A stretch of 64,000 nt of DNA, from assembly GCF_002585305.1 (NCBI RefSeq), contig NZ_NUNF01000005.1:12545-76544 (forward strand), given 5' to 3'. Below, piece after piece: positions 21,110 to 34,462 of this stretch; position 1 is the stretch's first letter; every line of letters begins with the position of its first letter. The notes under the pieces are model-generated. The model did not search any database, was not told where the DNA came from, and worked only from the letters and a program-made list of their open reading frames with translations. The translations under genes and the position numbers were made by a program. Origin of the DNA: Bacillus sp. AFS037270 (GTDB lineage: Bacteria > Bacillota > Bacilli > Bacillales_B > DSM-18226).

Positions 21110-22219
21110 ATGGGCAAAGAATTAAAGGAAAGTTTAACGGTCTCTCCCTTTTTTTTATTTTTTCTTATCCATGGGGCACAAACGGGTGTAGGTTTACTTG
21201 GATTTCAAAAAGAGATATTCAAGGGTGCGGAACAAGATGCATGGGTCTCTATCCTTTTGGTGGGAGCGGCCTTTCATATAATTGGAGTGTTAATGTATTT
21301 TTTATTAAAGCATGCCAGAAACGGGGATATCATGTCGCTGCACAAGGAATTGTTCGGCAGATGGATGGGGAATATTTTAAATCTTCTTCTATATAGTTAC
21401 TGTATATTAATCGTATCGATTGTGATCAGGTCTTATTTAGAAGTGTTAATGACATGGGTATTTCCAAGTACTCCTTTATGGATTTTTTCTTTCATTCTCT
21501 TAATTGTCATTGTCAATATTGTTAAAGGTGGTTTTCGCGTAATTACAGGAATTTGCTTTTGGGGAGTCATCCTACCAAGTTTTTTATTCTTTTCAGTGTA
21601 TTATCTTATTAAGTACGCTCATTGGTCAAACTTATTACCGCTGTTCAATCATGGGATCCATGATTATTTTGTTTCCGCTAAAGGTAGTATGCTAAGTTTT
21701 GTTGGACCGGAATTCCTGCTTATTTACTATCCTTATATTAAAAATAACTTACATTCTCAAAAGTGGTTTCACTTTGGAATGGGCTACACTACCTTGTTAT
21801 ATTTTCTAGTAGCCATTTTTACATTTGTTTACTTTAGCCATGGGCAGCTTTTACATACGGTGTGGCCAACGTTAATTATGTCCAAAATTATTCGTTTCCC
21901 GTTTATTGAAAGGTTTGAATATGTGTATATTTTTACTTGGGTTTTGGTCTTTTTACCTACATGCTGTATAGCCGTTTGGGGGGGAGTACGCATACTAAAA
22001 GAATCGATTGGAATGAAGCCGGATATAACCTTGTGGGTTTCAGTCATCCTTATTCAAATGATTGTTACACTCTGCAAGGATACGATCGATGTCAACAAAG
22101 TGGAGTCCATAACCATTTTATTTAGTTCTATTTTTCTTTTTACCTATTTACCTGTATTAAGTATTTGGGTTTTTATAAAGAACAAAATGAAAAATACTAA
22201 TAAAGAGATCGTTAAATAA
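21110..22219 (+). CDS. Spore germinant receptor subunit B (GerAB family)
   Basis: A 369-aa integral membrane protein of the GerAB group, related to amino-acid permeases, with about ten helices. In the GerA system the B subunit forms the germinant-binding site. The N-terminal FFLFFLIHGAQTGVGLLGFQ matches the family pattern. GGTGGAGGATT precedes the ATG. It completes a self-contained A-C-B operon. No terminator is obvious before the truncated SDR at 22278. Confidence 0.9.
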   Translation: MGKELKESLTVSPFFLFFLIHGAQTGVGLLGFQKEIFKGAEQDAWVSILLVGAAFHIIGVLMYFLLKHARNGDIMSLHKELFGRWMGNILNLLLYSYCILIVSIVIRSYLEVLMTWVFPSTPLWIFSFILLIVIVNIVKGGFRVITGICFWGVILPSFLFFSVYYLIKYAHWSNLLPLFNHGIHDYFVSAKGSMLSFVGPEFLLIYYPYIKNNLHSQKWFHFGMGYTTLLYFLVAIFTFVYFSHGQLLHTVWPTLIMSKIIRFPFIERFEYVYIFTWVLVFLPTCCIAVWGGVRILKESIGMKPDITLWVSVILIQMIVTLCKDTIDVNKVESITILFSSIFLFTYLPVLSIWVFIKNKMKNTNKEIVK

Positions 22220-22277
22220 ATTTCGAAATAAACGTTCCGAAATTCTCGTATTATCCTTCAGTTTATTTGAATCAAAG

Positions 22278-22724
22278 ATGTATGACGAATTTACAATGGA
22301 AGAGTTTGACAGAATGGTGGCTGTAAATGTACGTTCCGTTTTTGAGGGTGTTCAAGCAGCTGCACCACGAATGAGTGAGGGTGACAGAATAATTACAATC
22401 GGAAGTGCTAATGCCAATGTAACAGGTTTTCCAGGCTTGAGTCTTTATGCCATGTCGAAAGCAGCTGTAGCAGGTATGACTAGAGGATTAGCAAGGGACC
22501 TTGCCTTAAAAAGAATAACTGTTAACAATATACAGCCTGGACCTGTTGACACTGATATGAATCCAGCAGATGGTTCTAATGCAAAATTACTAAGAGAAAT
22601 TATCGCTATAGGAAGATACGGTAAAGCTACTGAAATAGCAGATCTAGTTGCCTTTTTATCTTCAGAACAAGCAAGTTATATAACTGGTGCTTCCATCGAT
22701 ATAAATGGCGGTTTTATGATATGA
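22278..22724 (+). pseudogene. Short-chain dehydrogenase, 5'-truncated
   Basis: 148 residues of an SDR (usual length about 245). The C-terminal two thirds are present: NVRSVFEG, catalytic Ser in IITIGSANANVTG, YAMSK (Tyr and Lys), QPGPVDTDMNP and the terminal ITGASIDINGGF. The N-terminal nucleotide-binding GxxxGIG segment is absent and not found upstream in other frames. No ribosome site precedes it. Probably a non-functional remnant; I cannot name a substrate. Confidence 0.75.
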
Positions 22725-23368
22725 TTTCTTAAATATCTATTTCGGAAGGTGTTTTTTCAAAATCTTTAACATTTTATTTTAAATAGTAACTATTGATGTT
22801 ATTACAATTCTTCCTATATCTCAATAACTTAAAAATGAGGATTTTGGAAGAAATAGCGATTGTTAATAGAATAATTATAGATTATCAACCATATGAAGAG
22901 GAGTTTCTTGAACTGCTTTCAAAGATAGAATATTTAATCAAAAGGGCTATTACGATAATTAAAAACAAACCAACTTTCGTTTACGTTTAGGAACAAAAGT
23001 GTGGAAACAGAAAATGAGCGTAAAGCAATAAAGTATTACGAGGTTTCTGATACCGAGTTAATGGGGGACACTACTTATAAACCCTTAGCGATTGGACAGA
23101 ATATATCTAATACTAAAAAACTTGCTGAGAATTACCTCTGTGGTAGAGAAAATTTTTGAGATGAATTGAAGAAGCATCCAAAGGCATGACTGGATTAAGG
23201 TCAGTATTAGTATTGTCGTTCTTACCCATTTTCATTCTTTGTGGTGCAGCTCTGCTGCATGAGTGGCTAAAGGGATCGTTACTTGACGTTCCCTTTTTTT
23301 GTACCAAAAAGCAAAAATAAAAAGCGTTATCGAAATCGTTTTAAAGGATTGAAAGGAGATAAGGGAAG
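22725..23368. other. Decayed AT-rich region without a supported gene
   Basis: Short open frames exist (for example a 65-aa frame at 22793 without a ribosome site). A + strand stretch ending at about 23160 reads like protein (RKAIKYYEVSDTELMGDTTY) but has no start. The repeat TGACTGGATTAAGGTCA is at 23187-23203. I recognise none of it; the region looks like debris next to the integrase. Confidence 0.45.
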
Positions 23369-24470
23369 ATGGCAACATTTAGAAAGTTACCAAGTGGAAA
23401 TGGCAGGCACGTGTTTCATATGATGGTAAAGAAAGCAGCATTGGAACATTTCGCACGAAAAAGGAAGCTGAAATTGAAGCTGCTAAAGTTGAAGAACGGA
23501 TTTACTATGGTCAAACATTAAATGATAGAAACATGCTGTTTGATGATGCAGTGAAGGATTGGCTTGAACATAAGAAAGCAAATGTAAAGGAATCAACATT
23601 TGTGCAGCTTGAAGTAATTATTAGAAATCACGTTTTACCCACATTTGGGCATAAAAAAATCATGACAATTCATAGACCTGAAATAAAAAGATGGATTGCT
23701 AAATTTGGTTCAAGGTTAAAATATCTTTCAGTAATAAAAAGCATTTTTCATTATGCTGTTCATGAACTTGAAGTACTTGAAAAAAATCCGGCTGATAAAT
23801 TAAAGGTTCCTGTTCAAGATAGTGTTGCTATTAAAAAGGAAAAAGTAAAATATTTCAGCCTTCAGGAATTAAATCAATTATTGGATTTCATGAAAACATA
23901 TAAGCATCAACGCTTTCCTGAATATCAGCTTTATTACATGTTAATGTCCTTTTTAAGCAAAACCGGTTTAAGAATATCTGAAGCTTTAGCTTTAAGATGG
24001 GAAGATATTGATAGAGATAAGATAACCATCGATAAACAAACTAGCCGTGATGATAACAATAAAGTGAAATTAACAACATTAAAAAATACTGCTTCTTATC
24101 GTACAATAAAAATTGAACAAGAATTAGTACGTGAATTAAAGAAATTCAAGCTAAAGCAAAATGAATTAATTTTAGGAAATCCAAGATTTCGCCAAAATGA
24201 AGATGGTATTATTTTTCAAAATTATAACGGTCATTATCTCACACCTTCTATTATTCGTGAAACAATGCAGCCATATCATAAACAAGCCAGTGTTGAATAT
24301 AAAGGCACACACACGCTGTCCTGCTACTTGAATCAGGTACAAGTCTGAAATGTGTATCTAATCGTTTAGGACATAAAACCATCAAAACAACGGCTGATAC
24401 TTATCTTGATATCACCGAAAAAATAGAAGAAGACGAACTTCAAAAGTTCGCCTCCTACACTCAAAGATAA
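23369..24470 (+). pseudogene. Tyrosine site-specific integrase, disrupted twice
   Basis: The ATG at 23369 follows AAGGAG. The first codons read MATFRKLPSG, then the frame is lost around 23398-23401 (one base short). The next frame gives WQARVSYDGKESSIGTFRTK and continues through the SAM-like and catalytic domains (SKTGLRISEALALRWEDI, first catalytic Arg). At 24303-24314 the expected THTFRHTHA collapses to THT within ACACACAC, shifting frame and deleting the HxxR box. The last part (HAVLLLESG, SNRLGHKTIKTTADTYLDI with the catalytic Tyr) is in another frame to the stop at 24470. It ends 76 bp from sufB and is the likely recombinase of this island. Confidence 0.9.
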
Positions 24471-24476
24471 ATCAAA

Positions 24477-24483
24477 TCGGCAC
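24477..24483. repeat. TCGGCAC repeat (candidate integrase arm site, right)
   Basis: A single TCGGCAC just after the integrase stop, within AAATCGGCAC, shared with the left border at 6995-7012. A weaker CCGGCA follows. Confidence 0.4.
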
Positions 24484-24514
24484 GCCGGCAATTTTACCTT
24501 TTATAAAAATCGTC

Positions 24515-24541
24515 AAAACCCTTGCCCCACAAGGGTTTTTT
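24515..24541. terminator. Bidirectional terminator between integrase and sufB
   Basis: The stem AAAACCCTTG / CAAGGGTTTT with a 5-base loop has T-tracts on both sides. It is the present terminator of the suf operon and lies on the island side of the inferred crossover, so it was probably supplied by the element. Confidence 0.85.
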
Positions 24542-24546
24542 CAATA

Positions 24547-25944
24547 TTAACCAATAGAACCTTCCATTTCGAACTTAATCAGACGGTTCATCTCAACGGC
24601 ATATTCCATTGGTAATTCTTTTGTAAACGGCTCAATAAAGCCCATTACGATCATTTCAGTTGCTTCTTGCTGAGAAATTCCGCGGCTCATCAAGTAGAAT
24701 AACTGCTCTTCAGAAACCTTCGAAACCTTCGCTTCGTGCTCAAGAGATATATTGTCGTTTAGAATTTCATTGTATGGGATCGTATCAGATGTTGATTGAT
24801 TATCCATAATCAATGTATCACACTCAATATTCGCACGAGCTCCATCTGCTTTGCGTCCAAAATGAACAACACCACGATATGTTACTTTACCACCATGTTT
24901 AGAAATGGATTTAGATACAATCGTTGAGGAAGTATTTGGTGCTAAATGGATCATTTTTGCACCCGCATCCTGGTGCTGACCTTTACCTGCAATCGCAATC
25001 GATAATGTCATACCACGTGCGCCTTCACCTTTTAAAATAACCGCAGGATATTTCATGGTTAACTTAGAACCGATATTACCATCAATCCATTCCATTGTTG
25101 CGTTCGCTTCACAAACCGCACGCTTGGTAACAAGGTTAAACACATTGTTTGCCCAGTTTTGGATCGTTGTATAACGGCAATAAGCATCCTTTTTAATGAT
25201 GATTTCTACAACCGCACTGTGAAGAGAGTTAGTTGTATAAACTGGTGCTGTACATCCTTCTACATAGTGTACAGATGAACCTTCATCAACAATAATAAGA
25301 GTACGTTCAAATTGACCCATGTTCTCAGAGTTGATTCGGAAGTATGCCTGTAATGGCGTATCTACCTTAATACCTGGTGGTACATAGATGAATGAACCGC
25401 CAGACCAAACCGCTGAGTTTAACGCTGCGAATTTATTATCCGTTGGCGGAATTACTTTTGCCCAGTGTTCACGGAAAATGTCTTCGTTTTCTCTTAAGGC
25501 AGAGTCTGTATCCTTAAAGACTATTCCTAGCTCTTCAAGGTCTTCCTTCATGTTATGATAAACAACCTCTGATTCGTACTGCGCAGATACACCAGCAAGG
25601 TATTTTTGCTCTGCTTCAGGGATACCAAGCTTATCGAAAGTAGCTTTAATTTCCTCTGGTACTTCATCCCAAGACTTCTCGGATTTTTCAGATGGTTTTA
25701 CATAGTACGTAATTTCATCAAAGCTTAAAGAATTCAAATCTCCGCCCCACTGTGGCATAGGCATATTGTAGAAATGCTCAAGAGACTTTAAACGGAAGTC
25801 AAGCATCCACTGTGGTTCATTTTTCATTTTTGAAATTTCTTCAACAATCTCACGTGTTAACCCACGTTTCGATCGGAAAATGGAAACGTCTTTATCGGCA
25901 AAACCGTATTTATAATCCCCGATTTCAGGCATCTTTTTTGCCAT
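24547..25944 (-). CDS. sufB: Fe-S cluster scaffold protein SufB
   Basis: A 465-aa core subunit of the SufBCD scaffold on which [4Fe-4S] clusters are built in the cytoplasm. The length and the C-terminal [20 protein letters not shown] are standard. It is the last gene of sufCDSUB, as in other Bacillus. Its 3' end serves as the inferred island insertion site: the final 13 codons have a diverged duplicate at 6859. The protein end is intact, so the function should be preserved. Confidence 0.97.
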   Translation of the reverse strand: MAKKMPEIGDYKYGFADKDVSIFRSKRGLTREIVEEISKMKNEPQWMLDFRLKSLEHFYNMPMPQWGGDLNSLSFDEITYYVKPSEKSEKSWDEVPEEIKATFDKLGIPEAEQKYLAGVSAQYESEVVYHNMKEDLEELGIVFKDTDSALRENEDIFREHWAKVIPPTDNKFAALNSAVWSGGSFIYVPPGIKVDTPLQAYFRINSENMGQFERTLIIVDEGSSVHYVEGCTAPVYTTNSLHSAVVEIIIKKDAYCRYTTIQNWANNVFNLVTKRAVCEANATMEWIDGNIGSKLTMKYPAVILKGEGARGMTLSIAIAGKGQHQDAGAKMIHLAPNTSSTIVSKSISKHGGKVTYRGVVHFGRKADGARANIECDTLIMDNQSTSDTIPYNEILNDNISLEHEAKVSKVSEEQLFYLMSRGISQQEATEMIVMGFIEPFTKELPMEYAVEMNRLIKFEMEGSIG

Positions 25945-25991
25945 CGTCGTATTCCTCCTTCATAAACGATTGAAGCCTTAGCCCAATCGTT

Positions 25992-28967
<2,976 letters not shown>

Positions 28968-28988
28968 TGTAATCCTCCTAACACTCTG

Positions 28989-29774
28989 TTACGCTTCTTG
29001 CCCAACTGTTTCATCTTCAATGCCAAGCTCTTGTTTGATCCAGTCATATCCTTCTGCTTCTAAGCGTTGTGCCAGCTCAGGTCCGCCTGATTTAACAATA
29101 CGGCCTTGCATCATAATATGCACATGGTCAGGAGTGATATAGTTTAAAAGACGTTGATAGTGCGTGATAATTAGGCAGCCGAAATCTTCTCCGCGCATTT
29201 CATTAACACCCTTTGAAACAACCTTTAGGGCATCGATATCTAGTCCAGAGTCAATTTCATCCAAGATCGCGATCTTTGGTTCGATCATCATTAATTGAAG
29301 AATCTCGTTACGCTTTTTCTCACCGCCGGAGAATCCTTCATTTAGATAACGCTGTGCCATATCCAGGTCCATTTCAAGGAATTCCATTTGCTTATCCATC
29401 TTACGGATAAATTTCATAAGCGAAATTTCGTTTCCTTCACCTAAACGGCTGTTAATAGCCGAACGTAAAAAATCGGCATTTGTGACACCGTTAATTTCGC
29501 TTGGATATTGCATTGCTAAAAATAGTCCTGCACGTGCGCGCTCATCTACTTCCATTTCAAGAACATCTTGTCCGTCTAGAGTAATTGAACCGCTAGTTAC
29601 TTCATATTTTGGATGTCCCATGATGGCAGATGATAAAGTGGACTTACCAGTACCGTTTGGTCCCATGATAGCGTGAATTTCTCCACCCTTTATTTCAAGG
29701 TTAACACCTTTTAATATCTCTTTCCCATCAATTGCTACATGTAAATCTTTGATCGTTAAAGTTGATCCAGCCAT
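28989..29774 (-). CDS. sufC: Fe-S assembly ATPase SufC
   Basis: A 261-aa ABC-type ATPase that drives conformational change of the SufBD scaffold. Walker A GPNGTGKST, signature FSGGEKKR and Walker B AILDEIDSGLD are all present. CGGAGG precedes the ATG. First gene of the suf operon. Confidence 0.97.
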   Translation of the reverse strand: MAGSTLTIKDLHVAIDGKEILKGVNLEIKGGEIHAIMGPNGTGKSTLSSAIMGHPKYEVTSGSITLDGQDVLEMEVDERARAGLFLAMQYPSEINGVTNADFLRSAINSRLGEGNEISLMKFIRKMDKQMEFLEMDLDMAQRYLNEGFSGGEKKRNEILQLMMIEPKIAILDEIDSGLDIDALKVVSKGVNEMRGEDFGCLIITHYQRLLNYITPDHVHIMMQGRIVKSGGPELAQRLEAEGYDWIKQELGIEDETVGQEA

Positions 29775-30149
29775 ATTTATACCTCCGAAAAGAAAGTGTT
29801 GTTAGCTTGCAAAGCAAGTTTGTTTTGTAGTTCTATTCTCATTTTATTCTCATTACAATCTTATAACAAATGAAATGTATTAGCAACTCTTAAACAGTAG
29901 AAACAGTGCAAGATTTTCATTAAGCGATTACTAATTGAGAATACAAAAATAGGTATGATCGAAAATTCAGACATTAACCCCTTATGTAAGATAGACCCGA
30001 ATAAAATCATACCTTATTTTTTAAAAATAACCAAGGAATGAATTCATCTTCATCCAAACTACTTTTTACCATAAAATGAAATAAATAATAAAAACTTTTC
30101 CGTTACCTATAGGTTGCTTAAACTATATATTCTTCATTCGTGAAAACAA
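29775..30149. promoter_or_regulatory. suf operon upstream region
   Basis: About 375 bp between sufC and the metQ terminator. It must hold the suf promoter. ATTCTCATT occurs twice with 11-bp spacing (29835-29843, 29846-29854). A loose inverted repeat (arms AAAATAGGTATGAT at about 29946-29959 and ATCATACCTTATTTT at 30007-30021) encloses about 47 bp. I recognise no known operator. Confidence 0.35.
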
Positions 30150-30177
30150 AGAACCAGTGCTATTTCGCACTGGTTCC
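30150..30177 (-). terminator. Terminator of metNPQ
   Basis: The stem GAACCAGTGC / GCACTGGTTC with a 6-base loop is followed on the minus strand by TTTGTTTTC. Confidence 0.85.
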
Positions 30178-30213
30178 ATCACTTTATTAAAGCGGTCAAA
30201 TTATTAAAGATTA

Positions 30214-31047
30214 TTATTCTGCAGCTAGAACCGCACCTTGATATTTATCTTTAATGAATTTTTGAATTTCTTTTGATTTTAAAACCTCTACAAGTGTTTT
30301 AATTTCTGGGCGGTTTTTGTCCTCAGAGCGAACCACTACAAGATTAGCCGGTACAACATCACTGCCTTCAAAGGCAATTCCATACTTACCGATGTCAATT
30401 CCACCTTCTAATGCGTAGTTGGTATTAATAACAACTGCATCACCTTCGCCGCTTTCGAAAGAAGATGCTAATAATTTAGCTTCAATTAAAGTAGAGAAAT
30501 CAAGTTTCTTTGGATTTTCAACAATATCCTCTACCCTTGCATTAGCGCCAACGCCTTTTTTTAGCTTAATTAAACCTGCTTTTTCAAAAATAGGTAAAAT
30601 TCGTCCATGATCACTAAATGAGTCACTCATAATAATTTTGGCACCAGTTGGAAGATCTTTTAGACTTTTATACTTTTTAGAATAAATACCGATCGGTTCC
30701 TTATGAATTTCACCAACACTAACAAAATCATAATCCTTGTTTTCCTTCATTTGAAGATCTAAATAACCTGGTGTTTGGAAATAGTTTGCATCAATTTCTT
30801 TATCCCTTAAGGCTACATTTGGAAGAACATAATCTTGGAAAACTTGCACTTCTAGATCGATTCCTTTTTTCTTTAACAAAGGTTTTGCAGCTTCAAGTAC
30901 TTCAGCATGAGGTACGGCAGATGCACCGACGATTAATTTTTTGTTGCCATCTTTTCCTTCCTTTGCCGCATCATCTTTAGCAGCGCCACAAGCTGACAGA
31001 GCAAATGCTAATAAGGCAATTACAATAAGACTAAATACTTTTTTCAT
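30214..31047 (-). CDS. metQ: Methionine ABC transporter binding lipoprotein MetQ
   Basis: A 277-aa NlpA/MetQ-family binding protein for methionine at the outer membrane face. Signal peptide and lipobox (ALSAC, Cys about 20) are clear. The family text VGASAVPHAEVLEAAKP and NYFQTPGYLD is visible. Third gene of the S-box-controlled metNPQ operon, 15 bp after metP. Confidence 0.95.
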   Translation of the reverse strand: MKKVFSLIVIALLAFALSACGAAKDDAAKEGKDGNKKLIVGASAVPHAEVLEAAKPLLKKKGIDLEVQVFQDYVLPNVALRDKEIDANYFQTPGYLDLQMKENKDYDFVSVGEIHKEPIGIYSKKYKSLKDLPTGAKIIMSDSFSDHGRILPIFEKAGLIKLKKGVGANARVEDIVENPKKLDFSTLIEAKLLASSFESGEGDAVVINTNYALEGGIDIGKYGIAFEGSDVVPANLVVVRSEDKNRPEIKTLVEVLKSKEIQKFIKDKYQGAVLAAE

Positions 31048-31062
31048 TCTTTTCTCCCCCTG

Positions 31063-31728
31063 TTATCGTTTGTCAGTTTTCTTTGTAAAATAATCTCCAA
31101 TAAATTGGATGATAAAAACTAAAATTAATATCGCAACTGTTGCAATTAAGGTGATGATTGGTCTATTGCGCTGAAAGCCTTCCAAGTATGCAAAATGTCC
31201 AAGCCCTCCAGCTCCAATTACACCCGCCATTGCGGTGAAGCTGACTAAAGAAATGGCTGTGACGGTAATACCTGAAATTAATGCCGGCAATGATTCGGGT
31301 ATTAGCACCTTAAATATAATATGTCCATGTGTGGCTCCCATCGATTGAGATGCCTCAATCACACCCTTGTCAATTTCCCTGAGTGCAATTTCCACCATAC
31401 GTGCGTAGAAAGGCGCCGCCCCAATGATTAAGGCTGGTAAGGCTGCGTTCGCACCGAGCATAGACCCAACTAGTAATTTCGTAAAAGGAATTAACAATAC
31501 AATTAAGATAATAAATGGGATGGATCTAAAAATATTAACAAATCCAGCAATAACAATATTTATCGGTTTATTTTGCCAAATATTTCCTTTTTCCGTTAAA
31601 AACAATAAAAGACCGAGCAACAAGCCCAGAATAAATGTAGCAAGCACCGATATGAAAGTCATATAGATGGTTTCTTGGGTTGCAGCATAAAGTTGATCCC
31701 AGTTTAATGTTTCCATTATGTTAGTCAT
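31063..31728 (-). CDS. metP: Methionine ABC transporter permease MetP
   Basis: A 221-aa permease with five helices and the EAA loop EASQSMGATHGHIIFKVLIP. The ATG at 31728 follows GGAGGTG and overlaps the end of metN by 8 bp, so the two are coupled. Confidence 0.95.
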   Translation of the reverse strand: MTNIMETLNWDQLYAATQETIYMTFISVLATFILGLLLGLLLFLTEKGNIWQNKPINIVIAGFVNIFRSIPFIILIVLLIPFTKLLVGSMLGANAALPALIIGAAPFYARMVEIALREIDKGVIEASQSMGATHGHIIFKVLIPESLPALISGITVTAISLVSFTAMAGVIGAGGLGHFAYLEGFQRNRPIITLIATVAILILVFIIQFIGDYFTKKTDKR

Positions 31729-32746
31729 TGCTTAACACCTCCACACCGATTTGCTGTGAATGGAGATAATCGACCGCTTTTTTAATTTCAGTCGTCTGTC
31801 CATCAAGGTGAATAAATAAGGAACCATACGATCCATTTTGTGTATGCGATATTTTACCTTGGAGAATATTTACGATCACATTGTAATCCCTAATAAGGTT
31901 TGTAATTAATGGTTGTTCTGCCGACTCACCAACGAACGAAAGCTGAATAACCTGTCCCTGTGGATAACGTTCGAGTAAATGGTCTATTGTTTCCTTCGTT
32001 TCTTCTGGTTCCGTAACCTGTTGGACAAATCGTTTTGTAATTGGCTGCCTTGGATGTTTAAATACTTCTAAAACGGGACCCAGTTCAACCATTTTCCCGC
32101 CTTCCATTACGGCAACGCGATGACAGATTTTTCGAATGACATGCATTTCATGTGTAATTAACACAATTGTTAATCCAAGTCGTTTATTAATATCGACAAG
32201 CAGATCAAGAATCGAATCCGTTGTTTGCGGGTCAAGTGCCGATGTTGCTTCATCACATAATAATACTTTCGGATTATTCGCAAGTGCCCTTGCAATTCCA
32301 ACCCGTTGCTTTTGACCACCGCTAAGCTCTGATGGATAGGCATTTTCCCGGCCTTCTAAACCAACTAGCTTAATTAGCTCAGCCACCCTCTTCTTTCTTT
32401 GCGGCCCTTTGACACCAGCAATTTCTAGAGGGAAGGCAATATTTTCACTAACTGTTCTCGACCACAGTAAGTTAAAATGCTGGAAGATCATGCTGATTTC
32501 CTGACGGGCCTTACGAAGTTCCGACCCCTTAATTTTGGATATGACACGCCCTGCAACCGTAACGCTGCCCTCGGTTGGGATCTCTAACCCGTTTAACATG
32601 CGGATTAATGTACTTTTTCCGGCACCACTATAGCCAATCACGCCGAAAATTTCTCCATCTTTTATTTCAAGATTTACATCGTCGACTGCCTTAAGGTCAC
32701 CTTTTTTGCTAGGGAAGATTTTCCGGACATTCTGAATTGAAATCAT
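31721..32746 (-). CDS. metN: Methionine ABC transporter ATPase MetN
   Basis: A 341-aa ATPase that powers D- and L-methionine uptake. Walker A GYSGAGKST, signature LSGGQKQR and Walker B VLLCDEATSALDP are present. The last ~90 residues form the ACT-like NIL domain that senses methionine in this family (IQLSFVGESAEQPLI). It is preceded by an S-box riboswitch. Confidence 0.96.
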   Translation of the reverse strand: MISIQNVRKIFPSKKGDLKAVDDVNLEIKDGEIFGVIGYSGAGKSTLIRMLNGLEIPTEGSVTVAGRVISKIKGSELRKARQEISMIFQHFNLLWSRTVSENIAFPLEIAGVKGPQRKKRVAELIKLVGLEGRENAYPSELSGGQKQRVGIARALANNPKVLLCDEATSALDPQTTDSILDLLVDINKRLGLTIVLITHEMHVIRKICHRVAVMEGGKMVELGPVLEVFKHPRQPITKRFVQQVTEPEETKETIDHLLERYPQGQVIQLSFVGESAEQPLITNLIRDYNVIVNILQGKISHTQNGSYGSLFIHLDGQTTEIKKAVDYLHSQQIGVEVLSND

Positions 32747-32825
32747 TTGATCACCTACTTTTTATAGAAATCATGAATATAGGGTTCACTGTATAAATAA
32801 AAAGGATTCTATTATTTCAGAAAAA

Positions 32826-32988
32826 TAAAAATGCCTTTCTGCACGGGCAGAAAGGCATTATCAAAAATAAACCTTTCTCCCATCTCCCAAAGCAAACGCT
32901 TTGTGTGAATTGGCACCATTTCAATAAAAACATTGACGGTTGCCGGGCTTCATCGGGCACATCCCTCCACCTCTCTTGATAAGAGCTT
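32826..32988 (-). promoter_or_regulatory. S-box (SAM-I) riboswitch upstream of metNPQ
   Basis: On the minus strand the hallmark order is visible: CTTATCAAGAGAGGTGGAGG, then GATGAAGCCCGGCAACC, then GGTGCCAATTC, followed by a terminator hairpin (AATGCCTTTCTGC / GCAGAAAGGCATT, 32830-32859) and T-rich tract. When SAM is plentiful, transcription should stop before metN. Confidence 0.95.
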
Positions 32989-33113
32989 ACAGCTTCTATA
33001 TTCAATTAAAACATTATATTGTTTAAGTAAATTTATTATATTAACAAAAGTTATCGTATCACGGATAAAATGGGGTGTCAACGATTTTTTCTGAATATAA
33101 TAATAGGTAAAAT

Positions 33114-34430
33114 TTAGACATTTTCCTTTAGTGAGGTTAACCCTGTCGCAGATTCTATCGCTGACTCAAGGTCATCCATTAAATCCTCGACATTCTCAAT
33201 TCCAATGGAAAGCCTGATTAAATCTTCTGATACACCGGCTGCCTTAAGTCCTTCGGCATCGAGCTGCTGATGGGTGGTGCTGGCAGGATGAATAATTAAG
33301 CTCTTTGCGTCACCGACGTTGGCAACATGCGCCCAGAGTGTTAAGGAATTGATCAATTTTGCTCCCGCTTCTTTTCCCCCTTTAATACCAAAGACCACCA
33401 TTGATCCTGCACCTTTAGGCAGATACCTTTTCGCTAATTCATAATCTGGATGTGAACTATGACCAGGATAGGATACCCACTCCACCGCCGGATGAGCTAA
33501 TAAATAATTAACCATCTGCTTGGTATTGGCTACATGCTCCTTCATCCGCACATGAAGCGTTTCTAGCCCTAATGTAAACAGAAAGGCATTTTGCGGACTT
33601 AGTGCAGGTCCGAGATCGCGTAATAATTGGACGCGGGCTTTTATGATATAGGCAATTGCCCCTAAGGCTTCTGCATAGATAAGGCCATGATAGCTGTCAT
33701 CTGGGGTGGTGAAGCCTGGGAATCTTGGAGAATTCCAATCAAACTTGCCGCCATCGACAATAATGCCGCCAGTTGTGGTTCCGTTCCCTAATAACCATTT
33801 GGTTGCCGAATGAACGACAATATCAGCACCATGTTCGATTGGCCGGCAGAGATATGGTGTGGCAAAGGTATTATCAATAATTAAGGGGACCCCAGCTGCA
33901 TGGGCAATGTCGGCCACTTTTTCAATATCAAGTACTCGTAAACTTGGATTACCAATCGTTTCGGCAAAGACTGCTTTTGTTTTTTCAGTAATCGCTTGGC
34001 GGAAGTTTTCCGGATTCTCGGCATCAACAAACTTTACGTTGATTCCGTATTTAGGCAGGGTAACCGCTAATAGATTATAGGTTCCGCCGTAAAGATTGGA
34101 AGCAGCGACAATTTCATCGCCAGCTTCGGCGATATTTAAGATGGCTAGTGTAATAGCAGCCATGCCGCTGGCAACGGCGAGTGCTCCTACTCCTCCTTCT
34201 AATAGTGCGACGCGGTCTTCAAAAACAGTTGTCGTTGGATTGTGAATTCTTGTGTATATGTAACCTGGTTCCGCTAGACTAAAAAGGTTGGCTGCATGTT
34301 CTGTATTTTTGAATTGATAGGCATTGTTTTGATAGATTGGAACAGCGCGAGCTCCTGTTACAGGATCTGGTGACAAGCCTCCATGAACACTTAGTGTTTC
34401 AAAACGGTACTTTTTTTGATTTTCCGCCAT
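33114..34430 (-). CDS. metY: O-acetylhomoserine sulfhydrylase MetY
   Basis: A 438-aa PLP enzyme of the Cys/Met metabolism family that makes homocysteine from O-acetylhomoserine and sulfide. The PLP lysine is in [17 protein letters not shown] (about residue 205). The N-terminal [10 protein letters not shown] and the extra-long length fit MetY rather than MetB/MetC. An AAAGGAGG site lies ahead of the ATG, and its own S-box is upstream. Confidence 0.92.
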   Translation of the reverse strand: MAENQKKYRFETLSVHGGLSPDPVTGARAVPIYQNNAYQFKNTEHAANLFSLAEPGYIYTRIHNPTTTVFEDRVALLEGGVGALAVASGMAAITLAILNIAEAGDEIVAASNLYGGTYNLLAVTLPKYGINVKFVDAENPENFRQAITEKTKAVFAETIGNPSLRVLDIEKVADIAHAAGVPLIIDNTFATPYLCRPIEHGADIVVHSATKWLLGNGTTTGGIIVDGGKFDWNSPRFPGFTTPDDSYHGLIYAEALGAIAYIIKARVQLLRDLGPALSPQNAFLFTLGLETLHVRMKEHVANTKQMVNYLLAHPAVEWVSYPGHSSHPDYELAKRYLPKGAGSMVVFGIKGGKEAGAKLINSLTLWAHVANVGDAKSLIIHPASTTHQQLDAEGLKAAGVSEDLIRLSIGIENVEDLMDDLESAIESATGLTSLKENV

Positions 34431-34462
34431 TTTTCCTGTTCCTCCTTTTTATCAAAAAAATG

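Noticed and set aside
22793..22990. 65-aa plus-strand frame
   Set aside because: AT-rich, no Shine-Dalgarno sequence and no recognisable domain; it lies in decayed DNA.
23113..23307. 64-aa minus-strand frame MVQKKGTSSNDPF...
   Set aside because: Overlaps the repeated TGACTGGATTAAGGTCA segment antisense; no convincing start, looks like a shadow frame.
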